Shown: positions 1 through 8,133 of the stretch, in pieces
Layout of the letters: every line of letters begins with the position of its first letter
Position numbering within the stretch: position 1 is the stretch's first letter
Assembly (NCBI RefSeq): GCF_900604965.1
Contig: NZ_UWPD01000001.1
Span: 574,642-638,641 of the forward strand
Source: Gordonibacter sp. Marseille-P4307
GTDB lineage: Bacteria > Actinomycetota > Coriobacteriia > Coriobacteriales > Eggerthellaceae
DNA length: 64,000 bases
Reading direction: 5' to 3'
Notes under the pieces: generated by a model
Seen by the model: the letters and a program-made list of their open reading frames with translations, nothing else
The model's database searches: none
What the model was told of the DNA's origin: nothing
Position numbers and translations under genes: made by a program

Positions 1-122
1 TGGGGCACGCCGGCGCGCTTCATGTCCTTGAAGTTCTTCGAGAGCTTGAGCAGGTACTCGATCTCCTCGGTGGTGAAGTCGAGCAGGCGGACGAAGCTGC
101 GGCCGCTGAGGTTGACGCCCAT
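1..122 (-). CDS. argF: Ornithine carbamoyltransferase, N-terminal fragment
   Basis: The first 40 codons of a gene running off the left edge. The translation begins MGVNLSGRSFVRLLDFTTEE and continues EIEYLLKLSKNFKDMKRAG, which matches the N-terminal carbamoyl-phosphate-binding domain opening of ornithine carbamoyltransferases (GRSFLxLxDFTxEEI, then LKxxKRxG). The enzyme makes citrulline from ornithine and carbamoyl phosphate. The start ATG is at 120-122 and is preceded on the minus strand by AAGGAGAAAG, a good ribosome-binding site. The gene is divergent from the LuxR regulator and about 40 kb from argC-argJ-argD, so arginine genes are split in this genome. Only the N-terminus is visible, so a relative such as putrescine carbamoyltransferase is not fully excluded. 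Confidence 0.8.
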   Translation of the reverse strand, partial: MGVNLSGRSFVRLLDFTTEEIEYLLKLSKNFKDMKRAGVP

Positions 123-343
123 GGTGGTTCCTTTCTCCTTCGGTGTCCGCGCGACTGTTTTGGCGCGGACGGCTTTCGTTGGGAGGCACCCGCGTTGCCC
201 GGCAGCCGCGTTGCACTTGCCGGTTCCGCAGATCGCCGCCCATTCCTTCTGTGACTAATGTAGGGAACCCCGACGGAAAGAAATACGTTTAAATTGGTTG
301 GCCCGGGAGGTTTAAAATGGGTGTAGACTGCTAATCCAGCGGA

Positions 344-349
344 TATAAT
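344..349 (+). promoter_or_regulatory. Candidate -10 element for the LuxR regulator
   Basis: A perfect TATAAT hexamer. No convincing -35 lies 16-18 bases upstream. It overlaps the first possible ATG of the downstream gene (348), which argues that translation really starts further downstream. Confidence 0.35.
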
Positions 350-419
350 GCCCCTATTATTCAAAACCGAGCAGCGTTCGCATGCGTCAGCGGTCGGTGC
401 GTTCGCGCAGTTGGGATCG

Positions 420-1406
420 GTGTTTCGTGGTCGGGAGGCTTGTTTGGAGCTTGCACTGTTCTATTTCACGTGCGTTGTGCTGCTGGTTAGCGTGGGGTCG
501 TTTTCGCTCTGTCTCTCGACGTTCATCGTCACTCGCCGCAAAACCTACGGGCTTGCCGCGGTGGCTTTCTTTTCGTACTTCTTCGACGTTCTGATGGTGT
601 TCCAGGACTACTACTTGTTCAGCGGATCGTTTTACGAGATGGCCGACGCCTATTACATGGGGCAGCCCGTCGGGCTCTTGGTAACCGGACTGGGGGTTCT
701 GGCATCGATCTGGCTTATCGTGTGCTCTACCTTCGATATCCGCCATCAGGTATGGCTGATCGGTCCGTGCGTTGCGTTCTGCCTGATAAGCGCTGCTGTA
801 TGGGGTGCGCTTCCTCCGGGTAACATCAGGTTGTTTGCCTTCGTCACCATGAGGGAGGTGTTCCTGGCGTGGTCGCTGGCGGTGTTTGCCGTGAAAGCCT
901 CTCTGTCCAGCGAGGCGTTCCGATCGCGGATGCGCAAGCGCATCCCGTTCTTCATCGGGGGAGTTCTGCTGATGGTGGGCATCGTTGCTGAAAACGTGCT
1001 TACCATGTTCGTTTTTTCCCGCGACGGACTGCTGATGGGGCTCGTGACCATCCTTCCCGAGCGCAGCATCGTCGAAAACATCTTGCTTTTGTGGTGCGCG
1101 GCCTGGATTTGGGTGGAATGCTATCGGGTTCTGAGCATTCATTTCAGGCAGCCCCCCGTTATGAGCGAGCGGCGGGGGCTGGAGGTCGTTCATGCCGGTA
1201 TCGACCTATACGCCGAAAGGCTCAGGCTCACCGGCAGGGAGAAAGACGTCCTGTTTCTCGTTCTTCAGGGGAAGGACAATCAGAATATCGCTTCGGAGCT
1301 CCAGCTTTCCCCTAGCACGGTGAAAGTGCATGTCCACAACATTCTGAAGAAGACCAACTGCGGCAACCGCCAAGAGCTCATAAGCGATTTCGTGGCGAAT
1401 GGCTAG
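420..1406 (+). CDS. Membrane LuxR-family transcriptional regulator
   Basis: The open frame could begin at ATG 348, but that ATG sits inside a TATAAT box; GTG at 420 or TTG at 444 (GGGAGG at 433-438, spacing 5) are likelier starts. The protein is about 330-350 residues. About seven hydrophobic segments fill the first 250 residues, followed by a LuxR/GerE helix-turn-helix at the C-terminus (LTGREKDVLFLVLQGKDNQ ... IASELQLSPSTVKVHVHNIL). This layout, a seven-helix sensor joined to a LuxR DNA-binding domain without a receiver domain, is abundant in Eggerthellaceae and is thought to couple a membrane signal directly to transcription. The ligand and targets are unknown. It stands alone between divergent argF and guaB. 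Confidence 0.85.
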   Translation: MFRGREACLELALFYFTCVVLLVSVGSFSLCLSTFIVTRRKTYGLAAVAFFSYFFDVLMVFQDYYLFSGSFYEMADAYYMGQPVGLLVTGLGVLASIWLIVCSTFDIRHQVWLIGPCVAFCLISAAVWGALPPGNIRLFAFVTMREVFLAWSLAVFAVKASLSSEAFRSRMRKRIPFFIGGVLLMVGIVAENVLTMFVFSRDGLLMGLVTILPERSIVENILLLWCAAWIWVECYRVLSIHFRQPPVMSERRGLEVVHAGIDLYAERLRLTGREKDVLFLVLQGKDNQNIASELQLSPSTVKVHVHNILKKTNCGNRQELISDFVANG

Positions 1407-1491
1407 GCCAGAGCGAGGTGGTGCCCGTGGGTTTTCGCTTGCCCATGCGATGTGCGGTCGGCAAGGCTCGCCCGCGTGGTTCCCCCCCGGA

Positions 1492-1523
1492 TTCCCCCGT
1501 GCGTTTTCGCTGAAAAGGGGGAA
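1492..1523. repeat. Hairpin between the LuxR gene and guaB
   Basis: TTCCCCC at 1492-1498 pairs with GGGGGAA at 1517-1523, with further TTTTC/GAAAA pairing inside. There is no T-tract, so it may be a weak terminator for the LuxR gene or a structural element upstream of the guaB promoter. Confidence 0.35.
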
Positions 1524-1533
1524 GGTTGCGCGG

Positions 1534-1560
1534 TTGTGCGGGCTCCTTGCAGGATATACT
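1534..1560 (+). promoter_or_regulatory. Candidate guaB promoter
   Basis: TATACT at 1555-1560 is a good -10; TTGTGC at 1534-1539 is a possible but closely spaced (15 bases) -35. Transcription would start near 1567, leaving a leader of about 45 bases before the guaB ATG. No purine riboswitch fold was seen. Confidence 0.35.
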
Positions 1561-1610
1561 GTTCCGAATATGCCGGCGGCAGTTCTGGAGAGTGGATAGG
1601 AGCGCATTCA

Positions 1611-3131
1611 ATGGCCATTTATTTCGATGAACCATCCCGTACCTTCAACGAGTACCTGTTGGTTCCCGGGTACACCTCATCGAAGCATGTTCCCGAAAAC
1701 GTGAGCCTGAAAACCCCGTTGACGAAGTATCGTCGCGGCCAGGAGGATCCCGCCATTTCGCTGGGTATTCCGATGGTGTCTGCGGTCATGCAGGCCGTTT
1801 CCGACGATAAGATGGCCATCGCCTTGGCGACCGAGGGCGGTTTGTCGTTCATCTACGGTTCCCAGACCATCGAGGACCAGGCGGCCATGGTCGCCCGCGT
1901 GAAGGATTACAAGGCCGGTTTCGTTACCAGCGATGCCAATCTTTCGCCCGATATGACGCTTGCCGACGTGGTTGCCCTGCGCGACCGACTGGGTCACTCC
2001 ACCATGCCCGTTACCGCCGACGGAGGCCCCCACGGCAAGCTGGTGGGCATCGTCACCGAGCGCGATTACCGCCTGTCCCGCATGTCGCTTGACGAGAAGG
2101 TGTCCGACTTCATGACGCCGCGCGAGAAGCTGATCGTCGCTCCTTCCGATACCACGCTGAAGGGGGCCAACGATATCATCTGGGAGCACAAGCTGAATTC
2201 GCTTCCCCTGGTGGACGATCAGGACAACCTCATGTACCTGGTGTTCCGCAAAGACTACTCCTCCCATAAGTCCAATCCTAACGAGATGCTCGATGTGCAC
2301 AAGCGCTATATGGTGGGCGCCGGCATCAACACGCGCGACTACGCCGAGCGCGTTCCCGCTCTGATCGAAGCGGGAGCCGACGTGCTGTGCATCGACAGCT
2401 CCGAGGGGTATTCGGATTGGCAGAAGTTCACGCTCGCCTGGATTCGCGAGAACTACGGAGATGCGGTGAAGGTGGGCGCGGGCAACGTGGTGGACGCCGA
2501 GGGATTTCGCTTTCTCGCCGAGGCCGGCGCGGACTTCATCAAGATAGGCATCGGCGGCGGCTCCATCTGCATCACGCGCGAGCAGAAGGGCATCGGCCGC
2601 GGTCAAGCCACCGCTACCATCGAAGTGGCCAAAGCCCGCGACGAGTACTTCGAGGAGACGGGCGTCTATATCCCGCTGTGCTCCGACGGCGGCATCGTGT
2701 ACGACCATCACATCACGCTTGCGCTGGCGATGGGATCCGATTTCGTCATGCTGGGCCGCTACTTCGCCCGCTTCGACGAGAGCCCCACGAACCGCGTGAA
2801 CGTCAACGGCAGCTATATGAAGGAGTACTGGGGCGAGGGTTCCGCGCGCGCGCGTAACTGGCAGCGCTACGATCTGGGCGGAGACAAGAAGGGCATGACC
2901 TTCGAGGAGGGCGTGGACAGCTACGTTCCCTACGCCGGCTCGCTGAAGGACAACGTGGCCGTCACGCTGGCCAAGGTCAAGTCGACCATGTGCAATTGCG
3001 GCGCCATCACCATTCCCGAGCTTCAGCAGAAGGCGAAGCTTACGGTGGTCAGCTCGACGTCCATCGTCGAGGGCGGCGCGCATGACGTGCTGCTGAAGGA
3101 CAAGTCGGGGTACTCTTCGACGTCCAATTAG
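1611..3131 (+). CDS. guaB: IMP dehydrogenase (Tritrichomonas-like type)
   Basis: 506 residues. It oxidises IMP to XMP with NAD+, the committed step of guanine nucleotide synthesis. ATG 1611 is chosen because AGGAG lies 8-9 bases upstream and the protein then begins at the conserved [11 protein letters not shown] (beta/alpha)8 barrel is interrupted by two CBS domains (about 110-220). The catalytic loop reads [20 protein letters not shown] with Cys320; the flap Arg-Tyr is R419-Y420. Both the loop wording and residue numbers match Tritrichomonas foetus IMPDH (Cys319, Arg418-Tyr419) rather than the usual bacterial GIGPGSICTTR form; this comparison is from memory. The gene is probably monocistronic, with a promoter at 1534-1560 and a terminator at 3143. 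Confidence 0.95.
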   Translation: MAIYFDEPSRTFNEYLLVPGYTSSKHVPENVSLKTPLTKYRRGQEDPAISLGIPMVSAVMQAVSDDKMAIALATEGGLSFIYGSQTIEDQAAMVARVKDYKAGFVTSDANLSPDMTLADVVALRDRLGHSTMPVTADGGPHGKLVGIVTERDYRLSRMSLDEKVSDFMTPREKLIVAPSDTTLKGANDIIWEHKLNSLPLVDDQDNLMYLVFRKDYSSHKSNPNEMLDVHKRYMVGAGINTRDYAERVPALIEAGADVLCIDSSEGYSDWQKFTLAWIRENYGDAVKVGAGNVVDAEGFRFLAEAGADFIKIGIGGGSICITREQKGIGRGQATATIEVAKARDEYFEETGVYIPLCSDGGIVYDHHITLALAMGSDFVMLGRYFARFDESPTNRVNVNGSYMKEYWGEGSARARNWQRYDLGGDKKGMTFEEGVDSYVPYAGSLKDNVAVTLAKVKSTMCNCGAITIPELQQKAKLTVVSSTSIVEGGAHDVLLKDKSGYSSTSN

Positions 3132-3142
3132 GTTTCAAGCCG

Positions 3143-3175
3143 AACGAACCGGCACCTCGCCGCCGGTTTTCGTTG
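3143..3175 (+). terminator. Intrinsic terminator after guaB
   Basis: AACGAACCGGC (3143-3153) pairs with GCCGGTTTTCGTT (3162-3174) with a small bulge; the 3' arm is T-rich. Confidence 0.55.
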
Positions 3176-3209
3176 CGGTGAGCGGTTGCGTGTTTAGAAA
3201 GGATCCGGC

Positions 3210-3638
3210 ATGCGCGTTATGGCGCTTGATATCGGAGAGGTGCGCGTGGGAATCGCAATCAGCGACCCCGCCCGGAAAGTCGCGTCTCCGGTGGCCGTGC
3301 TTCCCGCCGTTGAGGTCAAGTCGTGCGCGCGCACGTTCAGGCGCGTGCTGGACGATTGGGAACCCCAACTTCTCGTCTGCGGTTTGCCGAAGAGCCTGTC
3401 GGGCGACGAGGGCCCCCAAGCCAAACGCATACGCGCCTTTGCCCGGGAGGTATCCTCCTTATGCGATCTGCCCTGCATCTTTGCCGACGAGCGTTTGTCG
3501 TCGCAGGAGGCGAAGCGCTCGCTGCGCGCCGAGGGCCTGAGCGAGAAGGCGATGCGCGGCAAGGTGGACATGGTGGCTGCCAGCTTGTTTTTACAGGCCT
3601 GGCTGGATTCCCAAGCGACGCAAGACGAACGACAGTAA
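3210..3638 (+). CDS. ruvX: Putative pre-16S rRNA nuclease RuvX/YqgF
   Basis: 142 residues, the usual family length. The N-terminus MRVMALDIGEVRVGIAISDP is the RNase H-like opening strand with the first catalytic Asp (LDIGxxRVGxAxSD). LLVCGLPKSLSGDEG is the second family motif (VGLPxxxxG), and FADERLSSQEA matches the DERxxS/T motif. E. coli YqgF is needed for pre-16S 5' end maturation. The start ATG 3210 has GAAAGGA nine bases upstream. It is followed after nine bases by mltG, the common actinobacterial arrangement ruvX-mltG-aroE, and probably begins the long shikimate operon. Confidence 0.9.
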   Translation: MRVMALDIGEVRVGIAISDPARKVASPVAVLPAVEVKSCARTFRRVLDDWEPQLLVCGLPKSLSGDEGPQAKRIRAFAREVSSLCDLPCIFADERLSSQEAKRSLRAEGLSEKAMRGKVDMVAASLFLQAWLDSQATQDERQ

Positions 3639-3647
3639 AGGAGAAGC

Positions 3648-4778
3648 ATGCCTTTCCGTAAGAACGCAACGTACTCGCAGCGACCCAGCCACGCGGCTCG
3701 GGCGGCTCACGCCAAAGGCGAGCGCATGTTCAGGAACTACGATACGACGGCCATCCAGCCGAAGAGGAATCCCGTTCCGGCCGTGGCAGCGCTCATCGCG
3801 GTTGTGGCGGTCCTTGCGGTGGTCGTCTACCTCGCGGCATCGTTTGTGACCGGCGGGTTTTCCGGTTCGAAGCTGCTGACCGAGAGCGAGACCGCCACGA
3901 TCGTCGTCGCCGAGGGCGAAGGCGCCCAGGCTATCGGGCAGTCGCTTACCGACGCGCATCTCATAGGCTCGGCGTCGGCCTTCACCGATCGGGTGGGTGC
4001 TTTGAATGCCGCCTCGTCTCTGAAACCGGGCACGTACGAGATTGCGGGCGGTACGTCGGTTGACGATATCGTGAACCTGTTGGTGGCCGGCCCCAAAGAA
4101 ACGACCTTCACCATCCCCGAAGGATCGACGCTGAAAAACACCGCCGATATCATCGAGGATTCCACCGGAGGCGTGGTGACGGCGGCTGATTTCGTGAAAG
4201 CCGCCTCCGATGCCGGCGTCTACGCTGCCGACTATCCGTTCCTCAAAGACGCCGGCGGCAAGTCGCTCGAAGGCTTTCTATTCCCCAAAACCTATGCGTA
4301 CACCGCCTCTTCGGCGGCCGACTCGCTGGTGCGCGCCATGCTCGACCAGTTCGAAGCCGAGACTGCGAATCTAAACCTCTCGTATCCCCAATCCAAGGGT
4401 TTAAGCGTGTACGATGCGCTCAAGCTTGCCTCGATTGTGGAGAAGGAGTCCGACGCCGATCATCGCGCAACGGTGGCCAGCGTGTTCTACAACCGCCTGG
4501 AAAAGGGCATGAGATTGCAGTCCGATGCGACGGTGGCGTACTTCGTGGGTCACGATCCCACGGCGGCCGACGTTGCGACGGCCGATCCGTACAACACCTA
4601 CACCATCGACGGCCTGATGCCGACGCCCATCTGCGCGCCCGGCATAGAATCGCTTGCCGCGGTGTGCGCTCCCGAAGAGACTCCATACCTGTACTTCTAC
4701 TTTGCCAAAGACGCTTCGGGTGTCATGCAGTACCATTTCAGCGAGACGTACGAGCAGCACGAAGCGACGTACGCATAA
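3648..4778 (+). CDS. mltG: Endolytic murein transglycosylase MltG
   Basis: 376 residues. A basic cytoplasmic tail (1-40) is followed by one membrane helix (about 43-67) and an extracellular YceG-like domain. The family signature is visible: SIVEKESD around residues 263-270 carries the catalytic Glu, then SVFYNRLEKGMRLQSDATV, and near the end TIDGLMPTPICAPG. MltG cuts nascent peptidoglycan strands close to the membrane and limits glycan length. AAAGGAG precedes ATG 3648. The gap to ruvX is nine bases and to the next gene twelve, so the genes are very likely co-transcribed. Confidence 0.93.
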   Translation: MPFRKNATYSQRPSHAARAAHAKGERMFRNYDTTAIQPKRNPVPAVAALIAVVAVLAVVVYLAASFVTGGFSGSKLLTESETATIVVAEGEGAQAIGQSLTDAHLIGSASAFTDRVGALNAASSLKPGTYEIAGGTSVDDIVNLLVAGPKETTFTIPEGSTLKNTADIIEDSTGGVVTAADFVKAASDAGVYAADYPFLKDAGGKSLEGFLFPKTYAYTASSAADSLVRAMLDQFEAETANLNLSYPQSKGLSVYDALKLASIVEKESDADHRATVASVFYNRLEKGMRLQSDATVAYFVGHDPTAADVATADPYNTYTIDGLMPTPICAPGIESLAAVCAPEETPYLYFYFAKDASGVMQYHFSETYEQHEATYA

Positions 4779-4790
4779 GGGAGGCAGCTT

Positions 4791-5321
4791 ATGGGGCCGT
4801 TTTCTCCCGACCGATATTTTTCCCGCGTGTCCCGCATCGACGTGGATCGCGACCTTCTGGGCCGCGGTCTGCGTTTCGTTTTTCTGGACATCGATAACAC
4901 CATTCGCCGGCGGGATAACCGCGAGGTCCCGATCGATGTGCGCGCATGGATCGGCCGAGCCCGCGAAAAGGGCGCGGTTGTGTGCCTGCTTTCCAACAAC
5001 TGCCATGCCGATGTGTACGATCTTGCCGACGAGCTGGGACTTCCGATTGTCGCCAAGGCGATGAAGCCGCTTGCATTCGGGTTTTTGCGTGCGATGCGGA
5101 TGTGCGGCGCGTCTGCGAGCAAGTCGGTTATGGTGGGCGACCAGATCTGCACGGATGTGGTGGGCGCGAAGCTGGTGGGCATGAAATCGTACCTGATAGC
5201 TCCCTTGGTCGAGCAGGATCTCCCCCATATGGCGGCGCTGCGCCGCGCCGAACGCAAGATGATGGGTGACCGCATTCCCGAGGGCGCTTCGACGTCGGTT
5301 TCTGCGCAGGCGAGGGAATAG
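4791..5321 (+). CDS. YqeG-family HAD phosphatase
   Basis: 176 residues. HAD motifs are in order: motif I FVFLDIDNTI (nucleophile Asp and acid/base Asp), motif II LLSNN, motif III Lys in VAKAMKPLAF, motif IV VGDQICTDVVGAK. The DxDNT motif I and overall length match the YqeG/HAD-IIIA family, whose Bacillus member sits beside aroE. The physiological substrate is not established. GGGAGG lies upstream of ATG 4791. The gene ends two bases before aroE, implying translational coupling and possibly a role tied to shikimate or nucleotide phosphates, although that is inference. Confidence 0.88.
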   Translation: MGPFSPDRYFSRVSRIDVDRDLLGRGLRFVFLDIDNTIRRRDNREVPIDVRAWIGRAREKGAVVCLLSNNCHADVYDLADELGLPIVAKAMKPLAFGFLRAMRMCGASASKSVMVGDQICTDVVGAKLVGMKSYLIAPLVEQDLPHMAALRRAERKMMGDRIPEGASTSVSAQARE

Positions 5322-5323
5322 GC

Positions 5324-6286
5324 ATGGCGCCGGAGATTGGCTGGGCCGGTCTTTCAGAGCGTTTGTATGTGATGGGTCATCCGGTTTCCCACTCGAAGTC
5401 TCCTGCTCTGTACAACGCGGCGGCGCGAGCACTGGGTCTTTCCTGGGAATATGGTTTGATGGATATCGAGGATGCAGACGAGGCGCGCCGCTTCATCGAA
5501 CGGGGGAGCTTCCTTGCCCTGAACGTGACTACGCCCTTCAAGCCCCTCGCTTTGCGGGCGGCGGCGCGAAGCACTTTGGCGGCCCGGCTGTCGGGCGGGG
5601 CGAATCTGTTGGTGCGCACCGGCGACGGATTGGTTGCCGACAACGTCGATGGGGCGGGATGCGTGGCTTACCTCGAACGATGCGGTGCGGTCTTTTCCGG
5701 GTCGCGCGTCGCGGTGTGCGGAACGGGTCCCACATCGCTATCCATCGTGCATGCCGTCCTTGCGGCGGGCGCTTCTCGAGTGTCGCTGGTGGGTCGCGAC
5801 GCTGGGCGCGCATCCAAGGTTCGCGCCCGTTATCTTGCCGCGCTGGATCGGCTTGATCGCTCCTTGGTCGCCGTTTCGCTTGCGGGCGGCTCGCTCGATC
5901 GAGGTTGTTGCGCTTGCGCCCCCGCGCGCTTGAGGGCGCTCGATTACGCTTCTGCGGCGGCCGACCTCGCGGCGGCCGACCTTATCGTCGATGCCACCTC
6001 GCTTGGCATGCATGCGGGGGATCCGGCTCCATTCGACACGGCGCTTCTGTCGTCGGGTCAGATTGCGTTCGACGTCGTGTACGGCCATGGCGAAACCGCG
6101 CTTATCAAAGCCGCTCGTCAGGCGGGCTGCCAGGCATTTGATGGCGAGGGGATGCTGGTGGCTCAGGCAGAGCTCGGCCTGCGCGGCATCGCGGCGGCAT
6201 CGGGGTGCGCCGTCGATTTCGAGGGATGCGATCTGTTCGGCGTTATGGCGCAAGCTGCGGGGTTTGTCGCGCTTGCCTCCGCGTAG
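5324..6286 (+). CDS. aroE: Shikimate dehydrogenase
   Basis: 320 residues, somewhat longer than the usual 270-290. It reduces 3-dehydroshikimate with NADPH. The substrate domain shows YVMGHPVSHSKSPALYN and NVTTPFKPLAL with the catalytic Lys (canonical NVTxPHK, here PFK), and DNVDGAG with the catalytic Asp. The nucleotide domain contains VAVCGTGPTSLSIVHA (a GxGxxx-type loop). The C-terminal FDVVYG and GEGMLVAQAELG motifs are present. ATG 5324 begins two bases after the previous stop. Length is added mainly in the nucleotide-binding half. Activity is expected because key Lys and Asp residues are kept. Confidence 0.93.
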   Translation: MAPEIGWAGLSERLYVMGHPVSHSKSPALYNAAARALGLSWEYGLMDIEDADEARRFIERGSFLALNVTTPFKPLALRAAARSTLAARLSGGANLLVRTGDGLVADNVDGAGCVAYLERCGAVFSGSRVAVCGTGPTSLSIVHAVLAAGASRVSLVGRDAGRASKVRARYLAALDRLDRSLVAVSLAGGSLDRGCCACAPARLRALDYASAAADLAAADLIVDATSLGMHAGDPAPFDTALLSSGQIAFDVVYGHGETALIKAARQAGCQAFDGEGMLVAQAELGLRGIAAASGCAVDFEGCDLFGVMAQAAGFVALASA

Positions 6287-6308
6287 CCTGGCGCGGGCGG
6301 CCATGCGT

Positions 6309-6314
6309 TACAAT
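6309..6314 (+). promoter_or_regulatory. Possible internal -10 element before aroC
   Basis: TACAAT lies in the 60-base gap between aroE and aroC. No good -35 is present; weak evidence for an internal promoter. Confidence 0.25.
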
Positions 6315-6346
6315 CGGTTGGAATGGATCGCGAAACGAGGAAGCCC

Positions 6347-7519
6347 ATGCGTTATTTGACGGCAGGTGAGAGCCACGGCCCCGAATTGACTGCCATCGTC
6401 GAGGGGGTTCCCGCGGGCCTCAAGATATCTGAAAAACACATCAACGCCGACCTTAAGCGGCGCCAATCCGGCTATGGGCGCGGCGCGCGCCAATCCATCG
6501 AGGCCGATGCCGTTCGCGTGACGTCGGGCGTTCGCTTCGGCAAAACGCTGGGTTCTCCCGTCACGTTGGTGGTGGAGAACAAGGACTGGGAAACCTGGTC
6601 GGATCGGATGGCCGTGTTCGGGCCCGTCCCCTCCGCGTTGAAGCGCGAAGTGACTCCGCGTCCCGGTCATGCCGATCTGGTGGGTGCGATTAAAGTGGGG
6701 ACCGAGGACTGCCGCGACGTTTTGGAGCGGGCCAGCGCTCGTTCGACCGCCTCCCTCGTCGCCGTCGCGTCCATTGCGCGCGAGTTTCTGGCCGATGTGG
6801 GGGTCGAAGTGTTCTCGTACGTTAGCTCCATCGGCGATGCTTGTTTGAACGAAGACGACCCGCTGCTCAGCGCGCCCGATTACAAACCGCTCGATATCGA
6901 GATGTCCGAGGTGCGCTGCCCCGACGCGGAGGCGACCGAGTTGATGAAGCACGCGATAGACGACGCGGCCGCGAAAGGCGAGAGCCTGGGTGGAACGTTT
7001 CGCGTGGTGGCGTTGGGCCTGATCCCCGGATTGGGCGGGTACTCGCAGCCCGACAGCCGCCTGACGTCGCAGATCGGTGCCGCCCTGTTCGGCATCCCAG
7101 CTATCAAGGGCGTCGAATTCGGATTGGGATTCAGATCGGCGCAGCTTCGGGGCTCGCGCGTCCACGACGTCATCGGGCTGGATCGCGGTCGCGGGTTCAC
7201 GCGGGCCAGCAACAACGCGGGAGGCCTCGAAGGCGGCATGACCACGGGTCTTCCCCTCATCGTGACCTGCGCCATGAAGCCTATCCCCACGTTGGCTTGC
7301 GCATTGGGCACCGTCGATCTGGACACGCTGGAGCCGGCGGAGGCGTCGCGCGAGCGCGGCGACGTGTGCGCGGTGCCCGCGGCGGCTGTGGTTGCCGAGG
7401 CCCAGGTGGCGTTCGTGCTGGCCAACGCGTACCTCGAGAAGTTCGGGTGCGACGATATGCGCGGCATTCGCGCCGCCATCAAGTCGTATCGCCAGCGTAT
7501 CAGGACGATGTCCAAATGA
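6347..7519 (+). CDS. aroC: Chorismate synthase
   Basis: 390 residues from ATG 6347, preceded by CGAGGAAG; an upstream in-frame ATG at 6323 lacks a ribosome-binding site and would add eight residues before the conserved MRYLTAGESHGP. The enzyme converts 5-enolpyruvylshikimate 3-phosphate to chorismate using reduced FMN. Family motifs visible are GESHGP, RRQSGYGRGARQSIE, TPRPGHADLVGAIK, RASARSTA, SSIVxx-type FMN region replaced by GFRSAQLRGSRVHD and NNAGGLEGGMTTG. Its last bases overlap the aroK start as ATGA, indicating translational coupling. Confidence 0.96.
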   Translation: MRYLTAGESHGPELTAIVEGVPAGLKISEKHINADLKRRQSGYGRGARQSIEADAVRVTSGVRFGKTLGSPVTLVVENKDWETWSDRMAVFGPVPSALKREVTPRPGHADLVGAIKVGTEDCRDVLERASARSTASLVAVASIAREFLADVGVEVFSYVSSIGDACLNEDDPLLSAPDYKPLDIEMSEVRCPDAEATELMKHAIDDAAAKGESLGGTFRVVALGLIPGLGGYSQPDSRLTSQIGAALFGIPAIKGVEFGLGFRSAQLRGSRVHDVIGLDRGRGFTRASNNAGGLEGGMTTGLPLIVTCAMKPIPTLACALGTVDLDTLEPAEASRERGDVCAVPAAAVVAEAQVAFVLANAYLEKFGCDDMRGIRAAIKSYRQRIRTMSK

Positions 7520-8133
7520 CGGGGGCCAAGGGCAAGCAGCCCGTGCACGATTTCCGCAAGAAGCGTCCCAGCGAGAAGAGGCCGGACGCGGGGGCGTGGG
7601 CGCTCAGAAGCCCCGTGTTCTTCGTGGGGTTCATGGGAGCCGGGAAGACCTCGGTCGTGCGGCGGCTCGCGCGCATTGCGGGCGCGGCTTCGGTCGATAT
7701 GGATTGCTATATCGAGCGCCGGTGCGACAAGAAGATCGCAGACATATTCGCCGAAGAGGGGGAAGAGGGCTTCCGGAGGATCGAGACTGAGGTGCTGCGC
7801 GAGCTTGCCGCGGCGCCGCCCCAGTTCATTTCATGCGGGGGAGGGGTGGTGGTACGTCCCGAGAACCGCGAGATCTTGAAGCGGTCGGGTTTTGTGGTGC
7901 ATCTTAAGATCACCGCGCACGACGCGGCTCGGCGCATCAGGAATTTCGAGCGCCGCCCCCTGTTCGGCGATCTGGACAATGCGGAGCTGATCTGCCGGCA
8001 ACGCAGCCCCCTGTACGAGGAAGTGGCCGACCATACCGTGGAAACCGCCGATAGAAGCACGGGGGCGGTGGCTTACGAGCTGCGATCCGTTCTGCGGAGA
8101 AAGGGAGTGCTGTGGCTACGAAAGTCATCGTAG
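7516..8133 (+). CDS. aroK: Shikimate kinase
   Basis: 205 residues. It phosphorylates shikimate at the 3-OH. The P-loop is GFMGAGKTS (about 38-46); VDMDCYIERR carries the shikimate-binding Asp; FRRIETEVLREL and SCGGGVVVRPEN are the next conserved blocks; RRPLF is the LID Arg motif. The first 28 or so residues are an extra lysine/arginine-rich stretch absent from ordinary shikimate kinases. The ATG overlaps the aroC stop (ATGA), which supports this start even though later starts are possible. The gene end overlaps aroB by 22 bases. Confidence 0.94.
   Translation: MTGAKGKQPVHDFRKKRPSEKRPDAGAWALRSPVFFVGFMGAGKTSVVRRLARIAGAASVDMDCYIERRCDKKIADIFAEEGEEGFRRIETEVLRELAAAPPQFISCGGGVVVRPENREILKRSGFVVHLKITAHDAARRIRNFERRPLFGDLDNAELICRQRSPLYEEVADHTVETADRSTGAVAYELRSVLRRKGVLWLRKSS

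Noticed and set aside
1407-1610. A purine or guanidine riboswitch before guaB
   Set aside because: No conserved core or three-way junction could be read; only a simple hairpin and a promoter are present.
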